From positions 2,433,370 through 2,497,369 of the forward strand of contig VZTJ01002478.1 of the NCBI GenBank assembly GCA_013397795.1: a stretch of DNA of 64,000 nt, read 5' to 3'. Below, piece after piece: positions 26,930 through 41,040 of the stretch. Origin of the DNA: Orthonyx spaldingii (taxonomy: Eukaryota > Chordata > Aves > Passeriformes > Orthonychidae). The first letter of the stretch is position 1. Each line of letters starts with the position of its first letter. The notes beneath the pieces are model-generated. The model was not told the origin of the DNA, searched no databases, and was given only the letters and a program-made list of their open reading frames with translations. A program made the position numbers and the translations under genes.

Positions 26930-27560
26930 CACGAAGATGATGGGCATCAACACCAATAAGCCATGTTGTTTTCAGCCACTACTGTTCGGCTGCTGCAGAA
27001 CATTTTACACACCCCTGTCCCACACAGAGCGGACTTCCTTGAAGTATGACAGCAGGAAACAAATGTGGGTGTAGCTGGACAGGCTCTAATTGTTTTGAGC
27101 TTCCACTGGATGTAGAGTTAGCAAGTCATTCAGAGGTCAGAGCCGTCCCAGCGTCCCGCTAGCTGAGCAGTGCTACTCCATCGCGTGCTTAACTCAGCTT
27201 TGCAGATCTTGTCACTGCTGCCAGGCAGACCGACATGGGAAGAGTTTAATAACACAGAAAGCAGGCAGTGGTTTTGTAACAGTAATTTGTTCTGCACTGC
27301 TTTTGATGAGTCTTTTTAAAAGGCATTTGAGAGGAGCCTGTAAAATTCTTCCTGGGAGCAAAAAGTGGCGATTTTGAGACATGAACTAACTGACAGTAGC
27401 CACAAGGGACACTGTGGAGCACATGCTAATGAACTTTCTGCTATGCTAACTTAGACTGCTAAGGCTTCCTTTAAACAATTCATCAGTAAGTGATCTCAGA
27501 GTAAATTAACCATATGGTTTTAGGTACTGGACTGCACCTCAGGGTACCTGGACTAATTTT
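26930..27560. promoter_or_regulatory. CpG-bearing, mixed-composition block; candidate regulatory or non-coding exon region
   Basis: Six CpG dinucleotides fall within 27144-27232 (near 27144, 27152, 27157, 27182, 27184 and 27231), while CpG is rare across the window. The surrounding sequence is balanced and free of homopolymers, unlike its neighbours. This could be an old promoter remnant, a conserved element or a lncRNA exon. There is no coding frame of interest and no CpG island of normal size. Confidence 0.22.
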
Positions 27561-30500
27561 TCAATGTGAGAACAAAGAATCAATATGAACTCTGGCAGTG
27601 TTAGTTCTGTGAGGGAACAAGAAAAAAATGCCTGCCAGGAATTTTTGTATTGAACTTTCTGGAATTTCATGTACATTTGGCACAAAGAGACAGGTTAGCA
27701 GACTTGTAAGTTTGGCTCCTTATTAAAAAAGTAAACATTCCTTGAAAGAGTGCAACTGTTCTTTTATGGGTTATAAGTACCAAGCAAATGCAAGTTCATG
27801 GAGATCACCAGACTTGAGAAGTTGCTGTTACAATGGAGGGACACATCAAATGCTGGAGAAACAGTCTGAAAAGAAACTCATGAAATTCAACAAAGTCCTG
27901 CACCAGGGATAACTCCAGGCAGCACTTACAGTCCAAGGAGTAGCTCTGCTAAACAGGACCTGTGAACCTCCACAGAGGAACAGAAGTAGATTAAATGCCT
28001 TTAGAGCCGTGATGACCACCTGCACAGGAGCTACACTAGCAGGAGTATCACAAGTATGTCGGGGTAGTTACAGGTTGGGTCTGCAGGCACATTGTAACTT
28101 TTCCACACGTTCCACCTTTGTGCTTTGGAAATAGAAATGGACAGCCTGTCTAAACTCAGGAAGTTCCAGAGTTTCAGGTTTGAATGCCATTACTTTGCAT
28201 ATCAAGAAAAACATGCAGTGGTGAAAAGGAACTCTTTTGCCTTGTACAAAACAAAACAAAACAAAGAAAAAATAAACCAACTAAAAAACCCAACAGATGG
28301 CAGTACAGGAGGAAATGACATAAAATGACCTTGAGGATCTCACCAAGAAAGTGATGGCCAGAAATAAACAAGCCTGGGAAGAACAATGGGTTTAGCCATT
28401 CCCTGGAGTGCATCCTGAACAACTGCACATTGTGTATCACCAGTAAAGTGAGTGAACATTGCAGAGGTAAGGGAGAATTGCATTTTCTGTAGCTCAGCTT
28501 TATAATATAAATGTACATGTTTAATCTACAATAAACTGTACTGGGTTCTGTTTATAGTGTGTTGACATGATTTTATTATGCACAAGCTCATTTTTGGCAC
28601 AAGCTTAAGTTTACTGTAGGTAAAATGGTGATATTTTTAGAGTTGTTTTTGTATTAGCCAACAAAAGTTCCTAAAGAGGTGTCCATGAAAAATCATGACA
28701 CAAAAGACTCAAGATCTGTGATTACAGACTAACCTTTTGATAAATGATTTCTGGCCTCTGCCACCTGGACGAGTCTGAGCATTATAGAAATTTTATATTT
28801 TAGCCTTTTTAACATAAAGGTCATACAGATGTATACACATAATGTATCCATTATTCAGGGTAAATTCAAAAAGATTCTCATTTTACCTTGTAAAGAGACA
28901 TAAATGCATTGGTCATGCTAACACATTGGCAAATAGCTTTTGAGACTCATATTCAACAGCTATTGCTAATTTATTACCCGCCAAATCTACCACATAATGT
29001 AAACAACTCAAAATGCAAATGGTAACACCAACTGTCTTAGCTACCTTTTCACTATTCATTTTCACTAGGCATTTTCAATAAAAGAAGCTTGGTTGATTTT
29101 TTGTAATTTTATCAGTTTCTTAATATAAGTAGTGAAAAAACCCCATCAGCCCACCACAAACTGGTAGCTGAAAATGTATACAAGGCTTGAGCCAAGGCAA
29201 AACATGGCTAAAGCACAGGCTTGAAGATATTCTTTTCATTTTTGTAAACGCATCTAAAGAACTTGTTAATTATGAAGCAAATCTTGTCTCTTTTAAAAGA
29301 GCCTGCTTTTAATGGCAGGTGTGTGTGCATAGCATTTTTCCAAGCTGTTAAAACAATGTTCCAAATAAGACTATGGGACAACCTAACACATCGGAGGTTA
29401 TCGCATACATTTGAAAGCATCCAAGACAGAAATAGGTAGTTTACCTATTTTTACTTTCCCTCAGTAGAATTGTCCAATGCTTTAACTCACAGCTCTGCAC
29501 TCCCCCAGCAGGAATCAGTTTTCTCATCAATGTTTGACCTAATTTGGGTTTTTTTATGGGACGTATATGCTGCTGTATGTTCAGTCTTTACATTTGTGTT
29601 CTTCTGTTGTGACTATCGCTTTTTTGAGAGAAAAATTAACATCCAAAAGCAATCTCAAATCTTCCTGACATCTTTATTTTTACACCTATTATTTTGCTAT
29701 GTAAAAATTGGTGGAAGAGCCAACATTGCAAGGACCTGCTTTCCAAGAAGCAAAAATTAAACATACGTAGATTAATTTGTTTCTTGTGGCATAAGGGTTA
29801 CACACCACCCTCCTAGGATTTTCTAAAGCTCATGAAAATTGACATGAATGGTAGCTAGTAGAAGTGGCACCTTTTGAACATCCCATTGTGTGGTTATATG
29901 TATCTTTAGCTAATTACAGATCTTGAAATAGTAGTCCCTGTGCATTTATAACATTTCAGAATAAACCTTTGTGAAATTGCAAACATAGCACAGATGACTA
30001 CCAGTAATTCTCAAAAGTTTTATTCTGTTCTTGGGCTGCCTTCTGAACTGGTCTTCCTAACAAGCACAAACTCATGCTCAACATGAGTGCACTGACCTGT
30101 GTGCAAGAATGTGCATGTGGCAGGAATAATCAGACGTCAGCTATTCCTGTTGGAAGGACCAGGACTTCTCAGGTCCAGACATTGTCCTTGCAATTCCCCA
30201 AACCCAGCCCAAGGGGTACAGTACTAGGTCTCTAACTCGCCATTCTTGTACTGGCCAGAGATGGGAGAATCATGTATCTTTTTTAGGTCCAACCTGCAAT
30301 AACCACTCGACTGAGAATCTCTACAGCACCACAAGACGTGTATTTTTTTTCTCCTCCAGCCCTTGCTAAGGCCTTGAGAAGTAGATTTAATTTCCACCCT
30401 ACAACTCTGCTGAAAATACTTTGAGATCCATTGTCATTCCTCAATTTGGAGGTTCCCATTAAAAAATAAAAATTATTTCAGTAAGCATGCTACACACTGA

Positions 30501-33500
30501 GCAAAAAGGCAATGTAAAGAGCCCAAACATTTCGCACCATTCTTTAAAACTTCTTTCTTCTTCGTGGTATTGTTACGTGTTGCCATTATCATCTCACAAC
30601 ATGTAAGGTTTGTAACAGAACACTTTCACCCGTGCACACTTTCTCTCATTCCCCTCATAACTAGGCTACAGCTAAGATCTTACATCTCTTTCTTCTTCAT
30701 GCTGACCAAGAGTAACAGATTATTTCAATGTAGCCTATAGCCCCTATACTGAGCCCCTCTGACTTAGCTGAAATTCACCATACTTCTTTTAGGTTCCATC
30801 TAAATTTCATGGTAAAAGTACCCCAGTAATCACTCTGTTGGTTGCTCTTCAATTCTGACTGAAAATGTGGAAACTCCTCTTTATCTATTTATCCAGTTTT
30901 AGTAACTCACACTGATGTTACCAGTAAAAACAACATTTTAATTAATTCAACAGCATTTTTCACAGTAACTGATGGTTAGTCTGTACTGGGTTTTTTACAC
31001 TTTTTTTTGGTTTTTATTTTTAAAGAGAGCACATTACTCCCACCTAACACACAAACCAGGCATTTTTTGGGATAATTTCCTGTGAAGGGGCATACCAGAG
31101 CGGCCAGTGTTCTCCCCGTTCATCAAGTTTTCACACAGCTGAACCCAATAGGGTGATGGTAGAGAATAAAAACTCCTAGAAATCTCATCCTAAGAAAAAA
31201 TAACATTTGGACTCTCCTCGTACTGGTAGCACACACCTAGGTCCTGTAATTATTAACTAACCAGATGTAATCTGTCATATTGCATGCAAAATATGAAATA
31301 ATTTATCAGTGTATACATCAAACACTCAATTCTACCAGGATCATCAGATCATAAAACTATAAGGAAAATACTCTGTTTTGAATCTTTCACAATTCCATAG
31401 TCACTGCTGGCATGATTAGTTCTACTAGCTGCAAAAGTAAATCCTTTTCCTATTTTCAGTCTATTTAGATCTAGATCTCAGCACCTAATTAAAAACAAGA
31501 AAAAATTTAGGCAGGTTTTTTAGAAAGACCTTGTGCTATGCAATTATCTTGCTAATGGAAAATTTTCAGCAGGGATTCCTTGTCCTTGGACTAGTCCTGT
31601 GAGTGCTACAAATGCCTACTAACACCATGCATGTCTAATTAGAGGACTGTGGGTCCTATTTAGAAACAGCCCTGGACCACATATGTGAAAATAGCTTTTT
31701 GTGTGTAAACAGTTGTTTCATGGCATTCATTAAACCCGCTCATTAAAATCTTTTCATCCTGCTTGTGCTAAGAGGAAATGTTCAGTTCATACTCAAGAAA
31801 TGTGTATCAGAAAGTACGAGTCTCACACAATATTAAAAGTTCATTTAAAATAAAAAGCAGGGAACCATGTTTTGAATCTTTACTTTCTCATGAAAAAAGA
31901 AACTAAATCAATGTAGGGGAAGGCCACAAGGCACCAGAAGCAAGATTAGTAGCCATGATAAGGAATGTAGTAATGCTTTATAATTTGCTTTCCTTCCCAG
32001 AGTAAATACTGAATCACAGAAAAGGTATTAAATTCCAAGGAGTACAGAAACTATGCAGTGACACCTGAGCTTGCCTCAAATAATGGAATAATTTACAACT
32101 ATTGCAGCAATTTCCAGACTTTTTTGTTTCATAGCATACAACAGCTTCATCAGACATTTTCCATAAGTGAGTACCGACCAAGCAGTGCAATGCTTTCTGC
32201 CACGCTGGCCAAAGAGAGGTGAGCTGAAGGGAAAGGCAGCAACACACTGCTCCTGCCTTGCCCACAGCCTGCATGGCTCAGGCAACTTATCTCCTCTCAG
32301 AGGCATGGAAACCTCAGCTGATCTTAGTGCTCTGTCTACAGTCATCTTTGCTGAAAATCCAACCTTCCCTAATAGGATAGGTACACAAAGAGGATACTTT
32401 GAGAGCTGGATGATAGAAAGGCCTGAAGCAAGTTTCTTCTGCTGTCTTAAGACAGATAAGCCTGCTACATGTTTCATAAACCATATTTGAAGGATGCAAA
32501 GGTCCAAAAATAACCTTAGATTTTCACAGCTTCTCAAATGAGGACACTAGCTTCAAGGCTTTGTGCTAATACTGTGTCATGCTGCTATGCTACGTTATGA
32601 TGCCACAACATTTCAGTATCACTACAGCACTGAGGGTACATCAGCTGTGAAGCAAGTGCAACATAGCACTGTCTTGCGCTTTGCACACCCTCTGTTTGGT
32701 GTTTTGTGGTCCCACTACGGCTGCCAATTGTTCAGGCACAATATGTGGAATTTGCACACAGAAGAGGAAGACCAAGGGTAAGCTCTGCTCCTAACGTGAT
32801 AAATAGAATCAGCAGCCCAAGAACTGCCTACTTATTAATTTTAGCTTTGAATGATAGCATTATTTCATATGACATGAGATTTCTGACATGAGACAATCTG
32901 CAAGAAGTTGAGAAATTACAAAAATCAAGGCAAAGGGAAACTACTGCCATCAGATAATTTTTTTTCTACTGACAACAGTGTTGATGTATTCCCTGTTACA
33001 GACATTGCTATGGTATATTTAGTAGACACAGATCTGTGCACATTGTGGAGAAATTAACCTTTCTGATTCAAATATCTGGAAGTGTAATTATGGCTAATAC
33101 CAGTTTTGTAGCAGGTTTCCACTCCTAGCTTTCCCATTTAAAAATATTAGGGCTCTGATTCAAAGTCTTTAATATATGCTCATAGAATCCAGAGTCTTCT
33201 TTGAGATTTAAAAACAGGCTTTTCTGTATAAGGATAGGATTATTCCCAAGCTACAACTAACCAAGCACTGTAGAAATCGGCTAGATTTAGGCCTCGGAGA
33301 AAAAAAACCCCTCACATGTAACAGATTTTAAGACTGATTTTGCTTGCACACAGTTAACTGTGCTCAGTTAGCTTATATTAAAAGCAGCCTAAACAATTTT
33401 TTGGCTACTGTAAGAACTGGAAAAGCAGCTTTAACTGTGCAGTTTTGCAATGCAGCAAGTTCAAGGATATTTTTATACCTTCTGCTTTGTCAAACCTTTT

Positions 33501-36500
33501 ATAGACTATTTCTTTTCTTTAATTCATTCCAAAAATGTCCACTCCAAATATTTTTTCCATATCTAGACACAAGATGTTGTTTCTTTTCTAAGAATAAACA
33601 ATACTTCAGTTTACAAAACTGTCAGTCAAACTCCTTGACGTGCACATATCTTTATATAGTAAAAGCATCCAAAGCCTTCTTGTCTGGCATGTGGTTACAA
33701 AGGGGCAGCCCTATTAGGTGGGAACCTATCAAGTCAGATTTCCCTACCTACCTGATTGGTCATACTTACAGAAATTTCCAGTGAAAAACACAACATTATT
33801 TGTCTTTTGCTTCTTCTCTCTTTTTTTCCCCCATTTGCATTAAATGAGAAGTCATGTATATCTTTGGCTTCTAATACAGCGAATATGGTTGCTCATGTAA
33901 AAGAATCCTGATCATACCATGTTAAATTTGCATTTCCAGCTGGAGTCAGAGGATTCATCCATACTAAAAGTTATAGCATCACATGTGGTGGGGGGAGGGA
34001 GCTTGCAAATTAGCTGTCAAGTTGAATGCTAATATGAAGAATTTAAGAAGCTGACAGTTACCATTTGATACTGCATTACTGATCATGCCTTACGGAAAAG
34101 ATTAAATTATGTTAATATTGAAAAAACTGCAGCTACTGCAAAATTGAGCAACTAAGAAACCTAAACCAAGTCTCTTCACCTCTGAATTCAGAAGGATACA
34201 ACAGTCTTTCTCTCAGAGTAATAAAAATGTTACGCATTAAAAAATCATTGATTTATTTTAATGCTATGAAACATTTGACACAAGGCACAGCCTAATAAAT
34301 AGTTTCTAAAGCCAGATGATTTATGTGTTTATAGCTATTCTCTACTGACAAACAAACTACTAGTAGTAGCTTTAGAAATTAATCATTTATCATACAGAAG
34401 GAAATAAAGGAAAATTATACCAAATGCTGTGTGGACTCTTTTATTAGTATATTTTTCCCAGCACCTCTCAAACACAAAGCCCTTTGTTACTGGTTTGCAT
34501 GGTTTTGCCTCACTTCTGCTTTATAAAGTATATGAAAGGTTGTATTTATGGTAATAGGAAGAGAAGACAGCAGGTCTAGATAAGGATGCCTCGCTCACTT
34601 GAAGAGCTGACAAAAAAAAAATCATTTTCTTTAGAACCTCCCCCCAACCTTATTTCACACACAAAGTATCTGCAATACCAAGAAACTCACAACATTAGTG
34701 ACAAGGTGACAAAACCTTAAGGCTGAACAGGCATGACTTGCTAAGATTTAATATTCTCTGCCTTTGATAAATTCCAAATGCCAGATTTGGTTGATACAAT
34801 CACTTTAATCCAGCCTCTTGATTTGTCCTTCCTATCTTACATATAGGAATAGCTCATTATACATTTAAATACCATTAACTGTATGTTGACTGCTATTTCG
34901 AATTACAAAATGTTAGCAGTAAACATTTCATGAGAGGAGAAAGCATCTTAATGGCTACAGGAAGAGACACCTTCCCATCCCCCTCTTTACCCTCTGTAAT
35001 GGGTTAAGTAACAATACTAATAAAATATAGATGATGGAAAACTCAGCCCTTGAGAGAACAAGAGGAAGGCATCATATATTTGTGGGAAAAATGCACATAA
35101 ACAAAGCTCATTCTATATATTCACTATTTTTATATTGTATACAAGTATTTCACTAGCTGCTCAAAGAGAAATTGAACTGAAAATTATTATTAATTTTAAA
35201 AAAGGACAAATACCTATAAAGTTAAGAACTAAACATTTTCTTATGTGTCAGCTTTTAAAACAATGGGGGTGTGACTTGAGCTTTTATAGATATTCTTTTG
35301 GTGCTGCTTTCTATAACTGATAAATGTCATAAATAGCAGATATGCTTGAGAAAGAAACCAAGGGGAACAAATATACAGACCACTGCAGAAATCTTGCTGA
35401 ATAACATCCAATTCAGAACACAACCACCAACAAGAGCAAACAAATATTTCACTAAACTTTTACTAATAGTAACAGAGGTACAGTGCTATCTGTTAATGAG
35501 ACAGAGCATGCAGAAGTAAATTTTCCTTAACAAGAGATGTATGTGTGAGTGCCAACACCTGCTATCCAATTTCTTGCAGAATTCCCAGGGAGGCCATGCA
35601 TGTAAATACAGAAACACAGAATTAGGATACAGTCTTTAGATTGGGATACGACGCCAACCGAAGAACCCAGACATATAACAATCATACTGCCGAGTTTAGC
35701 GTATCCAGCTTTCTAAGCGTATGTTTGTAAAATTCAATTTCCATTGCTTCATGATCCCAAGCTGGTGTCACTCCAAATTCCCAGGTTTCTAAAGCACAGT
35801 ACAGCAGAAAAGATAATTTAATCCTAAGAGCACTAAGGGTCCAACATTTTCCCACACACATCTTACTAGCTCAGGTATGGTGCCACATTTGCATGTCTGT
35901 TCTAGAACTAGCCTAATTCTATACTGCTTGTTTGGGTTATCTGAATCCTCATTGCACATACACTTTTCTTCCACAGGCTCTTAAGGAATTTCAGAGATTT
36001 CAAGCTCACTGTCCTGTCTAGGTTGCCTATAGAATACAGAAGAATCTGAATTTCTAAACTGAAGCAAATTCTAACTTGGACCCTGGCCATATGGCATTTT
36101 GGAAGCAGTTTGTCCTACGTCACTCAGGGAAGAGTGCCTCTGTATCCTAAACAGTCAGAGCAGCCTAAGAGAAGAAAGCATGCAAATGCGTCACAGCTAG
36201 ATTGTTGAGCTCCTTTTTCTCTTCATTTACATTTTTTGTTAAGGCTAATGATGCAGATGTTCAACATCTAAACAAATTCTCTACTAAGCTTGTAGCATCA
36301 AAGGCGAGACTATGAGCTTGGGCAAGTGTTTCTAAAACAATCAAAATCCACAGCTCATTCATCTTCTCACACTGCATGACTTCTTGAAGCAAGCAAAAAT
36401 TATGCACCTCCCTGCATAAAGCAGAAATACCAAAATGTGTGAGAATGTAAACAAACTCTGTTGAATGATTCCATGGATTCATAACAGCAAAATATCATCT

Positions 36501-37579
36501 TAGATTTTTTAATTTGGACTCATTTGAAAGTATAAATGAAACCAGTTTGTGTCTAACTATACGCAATATCCACTGTAGTTAGCTACAGGATTTCTGCCTC
36601 TACATGAACCCTGCAACTACAAGTATATTAAACATTTATAAACATTTTACAAAAGAAATGTGCATAAATCTACACACAGCATACCAACATCAGACTTGCC
36701 TGAAAGATCAGGTCCAAGGTCACAATTCACCTACTACAATGTATCTGGTGTTCAAAAGAGAAAGAAGCCACATATACCACAGTATTGCAGCAAAGAAACT
36801 AAATTCTCCAGTTTCCTTCAGGAAATCGCTGGATACAATTATGAAGTCTAATTTAGCTCTTAACCCTTTTGTAGTACAGAATGAATTGACATGTTTCATA
36901 TCTGTCAGGACAGGAAAAACACAAAATCACTAGCACCTGACAGCTTCCACTTATATGACAGCATTCAAATCTCCTGGTATGGTTAGCCTCAGGATTAACC
37001 TCACTTTGCCTCTAAAATGCTGAGAGTGATGAATAATGTGGTAAATAATGTGTAAGCAATAGATCACTTAATGAACTGGTGAAACGAGTAAGACTCACTT
37101 TCCATTGTTTTTTTTCAGAAAACATGATCTCAGGAAGAGGAATAGGAGTAGGAGTAAAAAGTTTGCTAAAGAATAAAATAAATCACCAACTGGAAAAGAC
37201 AAATAGTTAGAAAAGGGCAGTGCTAGACATTCAGCCCTAAGACAAAAAGATGATTGGGGAAAGAGGTGATGAAGAGGCCAGGACTGCAGACATTTTGGCC
37301 TGAAAGGTATGTTCTTGGGCTACCTCTGCACCCTACTGAGATCAGGAAATATTTAAGAGCTTCACTTCATGCAATAGGATGCAAAAATAGTAGTTTAATA
37401 AGAGCTTGGGTAGAGCTCTGCTGCAGTAGCACTCTCTGGGAAAATGACAGAAGCCTAAACATGCTCAACAGTCATCCCTGAGCACTCCTCACATGCATCC
37501 AGCTGGGCAGAAGATTTAAAGCCAAGATCTGCTGAGAACAAGCACAGACTTAAAGCTTATACCCAGAAGACAGCGAGAA

Positions 37580-37610
37580 ATAAAAAATAAATAAAATAAT
37601 AATAAAAAAA
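37580..37610 (+). repeat. A/T-only simple stretch, (TAA)/(TAAA) type
   Basis: Short TAAA and TAA units are followed by an A run. It is low-complexity DNA. Confidence 0.75.
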
Positions 37611-40100
37611 ACACAGCAGCAAAACCAACAGCTATTACTCATTACTGTAACAAGCTCCATGATCTCAACAGCACAGCTAAGGTCAAAGAATACATCCTAT
37701 TCTGAAAATGGGAACAAGAATCACATAGAGAAAGATAATGGCTGGATTTTTTTTTTTTAACTGATCTATTAGTTTGAAAAGGAGATAAAAATCAAAATCA
37801 TTGACACAAAGTGAAGGGAGGCACATAAATGAGGCAAGGTTTTCTCCAAAGAATTCTATTGTTTGTAACTTCTTGAACTACATGATTTTTGACTGCTAAG
37901 AATTTAACATTAATTCAACTATAAACTGTAGTGTGGTGTCAAGAATTTCATTTAAAATTATGTATTTCCACCACAATTAATGTATTGAATCCCTGTCAAT
38001 CCCGGAACCAAGACATACTTCAGAAGTTAAATATATTTTATTTTAAAACTATCCATATAATTTGCAAGAGTATCTTGGACCTGAACTTGGAAAAAGATCA
38101 CTTCAGATTTAAAGTTTTACAAGTCAGCAATTTCTCATGAAAAAGAGAAATGAAAAGTTAATGCACTACTCCAGAGCAGCTCCCATTGTTTACTGTAGTT
38201 ATGAACAAAAGCATGACAGATATAGACCTCAATTTTTAACATCAAAGTTGCCTTTTCCCCCCAAATTTGAAGCAACCTTCTTTGAGATGACCAGGAAGTT
38301 ATCCCACAAAGATAAAAGGCATTTCAATGAACTGTATCAGAATAATTTCTTACTAGAACACCTAGCATATCATTGCATCTGTTCCATGAATCACTTGAAA
38401 AGAGTGGCCAAACATCTCAATGTAAACATAGCTTGTCAACAAAGGGTATTTGTACAATAGGAAATGGAAATGTACAGTTTACTTGGACGTTTTAAGAGTG
38501 GTAAGTCACTTTCCTCTTCAGCCTTTACTTCTCTTTGTGTTTGGGAACATAATGTATGTTTACTCTGGGACCATATAGGATTACAGACTGTAGTCATTTC
38601 CTATCGACCAGTTCATTGTGCAGCTCAGAGAATGTCAAGGTCATATTTTTATGCCAAGCCATAGTTATAGCCCTGAAGGTAGCGTGCAGTGCTTCATTAG
38701 CCACATTGAATTGTACAGAACATTACTAATACCTAGATGAACAATCTGCTTTAAATCAATGCAGCATCTGACATACTCTTTCTGGAATACAAAAGAACCG
38801 AGAAAAAACAATAATTGAAAAAATTGTGATTTGATCACACTAAGTATTTTGCCCAATAATTTCTTTCATAACCAAAACACATATTTTTTCCAGACGGAAA
38901 GGGTTGGATATGATTTTGGGACAGCCTTGACTCAGCCCACAGATGAATACACCCCGGTGCATACAGCAATGTGTCCTCACCTTTTCAGATGACTGCATAT
39001 GAAAATAAGCGATAAAATTTGCATATGCACAAAGAAAAGTCACATGTAAATTCCACAGTTGGATAAACACGAGGACCAGCATGCCAGAAATTATGTATGC
39101 AATTAGTATCACATACATGAAATGGTGCGTATAATTATAGACCATATTTGAAAATGCATCCTGTGTCATTTGTACCCTTCCATGCTCCCTACCTACTCAC
39201 CAGGACCTCAAGTGCTGGTCTTTGCACAACACTAAGCATGAGTGCTTATATTCACTGGTCCAGCTGTCATGAGTGTTGCCTTCCAGCTGTCATTCTCAGA
39301 TGCTCATCAGACATGCTTATTCCAATGCAGTCTAGAGGGTGAGTGGTTCAGCTGCTGTCCACAGAGGAGAATTTTTAAACAGCAGCTGTTGGGTAGTCAT
39401 GATATTAAGTCCGTATTTCTAATGAAAAAGACGTTCTTGCAGAAAAAATTGACACATCTGCTTTTGGTTTTACAGAGGTCTTAGTTCTTACATTTTTCTG
39501 GTACTAAAGCTGCAGTGCCAGAAAATTTTATGCATATGCTTCCCAAAAATAAGGCAGAAATTATGTTCACAAATGTGGAAAAGACTATTTCCTCTTAAAC
39601 AGGCATATATAGTATTTGTTTGACAGACTGTGCAGTTCCAGTATGTAATTTATATTCTTTTAATGGTTAACAAATACTTATTATTATTATCTACTAAAGG
39701 GCACTTTCACCATAATAACAGTCTCAATGTTAACCACCTGTATATAATTCTACTTAAAAGTACTCAAGTACTCTTCTGACACTATTTTGTGATTTTTTTT
39801 CTCCTTGGTCAAACCTACAGATTACTCACATTCTCTTTAAAGGTCAATACAATTAAAGCTACTTTTAGGATGCCATGTAGTAGGTGTATAAGTCTGTAAC
39901 TAAACTTTCTTCTGAATTACTGTCCTAGAGATCATCTCTCTGATCACAGCAATTGCAACTCTGCTATAAAGAGAGTAAGTTTCAGTTGGAACTGTTTCCA
40001 AAACCATTAATAGCATTTGAGGCCTCATAACCAAATGTTCACTTGAAGAAATTGGAAAGCTGGTAGCCAACATAACTGACACAGAAAACTCTGGCAAGCT

Positions 40101-40147
40101 AGACTGGTTTACTAAAACTCTGGTTTACTAGACTCACTCTGGTAAAC
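40101..40147 (+). repeat. Short imperfect tandem duplication
   Basis: The motif CTGGTTTACTA occurs twice about 20 bases apart (near 40104 and 40120), with flanking AGACT/CTCACTCTGGTAAA echoes. This is consistent with a small local slippage or duplication event. Confidence 0.5.
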
Positions 40148-40983
40148 ATGGAATGGAAGGTAAACCTTGTTGTAGATAGCATTGGGCAGTCAACAACCCC
40201 AGCAGGAGGAAATTCCAGATGCACACAAAAAATTATAAGATTTGAGGCATCACCTTCATCCCAAAACCAAAGATGGTAGACAGGCCACAGGAAACTTCAA
40301 ATTTCTATGTTTGTATTGCAAGGTCCAGAATAGTCCAGTAAAAAGGAACCCTTGCCATTACCAGTAAAAAGCAACAGGCTTTATACTGGTCTCTTTTGAC
40401 TGACCTTATAACATTGACAGACTAACAATAAATTCCTGTTTCTACACACATATATGCTTTTTGGCTGTAAAAGTAAATCCTGAATATGACACCAGGAACC
40501 ATGAAATATTTGCCTAGGCTTGGAAGAGGTGGCAAGCTTTGGAACAACTGCTGGTTTGTATTACCCAAATGCTATCTCCAAACACAAATCTCGCCTTTAC
40601 TACCAGAACACATGTAGCTTCTGCATTTTCTTATTTTGTCTCCTAGAAAATCTCACAAACCCTGTTTTGAGCGGCATCACTGCTAAGTTACACAGTATAC
40701 GTGTGCTATTATCTCAGGTAGAGTGTGTCAAGTAAGGTAATATTTGTATAAAACTTAACAAAAACATTCCCATCCTATGACAGAATGCTTTTTGCAAACA
40801 GCTTTTCTTCAACAGCCACCAAAAAATTTCCCATGCCCATTTTTTTTTTTAGCAAGTACCTTATTTGATCAGGTTTAGTTCTGAGAACATATTCATGTCA
40901 CTAACAGAAGTTTACAGAATATTCTGAGTTGGAGGAGACCCAGAAGGATCATCGACTCCAACTCCTAAATGAATGGCCAATAT

Positions 40984-40995
40984 GGACATCGAACC
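40984..40995 (-). promoter_or_regulatory. Pol III B box of the SINE head
   Basis: On the minus strand the sequence is GGTTCGATGTCC, close to the GGTTCRANNCC B-box pattern. It is the T-arm of the ancestral tRNA-Ile. Confidence 0.65.
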
Positions 40996-41028
40996 CACAA
41001 CCTTGGTGTTGTCAACATCATTCTCTAA

Positions 41029-41040
41029 CCAACTCAGCTC
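41029..41040 (-). promoter_or_regulatory. Pol III A box of the SINE head (degraded)
   Basis: The minus strand reads GAGCTGAGTTGG against the TRGCNNAGYNGG pattern. The leading T is substituted, which suggests weakened or lost promoter activity. Confidence 0.6.

Larger units (their letters stand above)
23742..40913. other. Unique AT-rich non-coding DNA
   Basis: No gene was recognised across about 17 kb. The longest frames, 32076-32537 minus (153 codons) and 33344-33784 plus (146 codons), have no domain. Contents noted separately are a hairpin at 24121-24157, a T run at 25319-25331, a CpG cluster at 27144-27232, an A/T-only stretch at 37580-37610 and a tandem-like duplication at 40101-40147. 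No other interspersed repeat was recognised. Confidence 0.65.

Noticed and set aside
32076..32537. 153-codon open frame on the minus strand
   Set aside because: No recognisable domain or codon bias. An overlapping 107-codon frame exists on the opposite strand, so neither is convincing.
33344..33784. 146-codon open frame on the plus strand
   Set aside because: Hydrophobic, Cys- and Phe-rich composition typical of translated AT-rich DNA. No signal of a real protein family.
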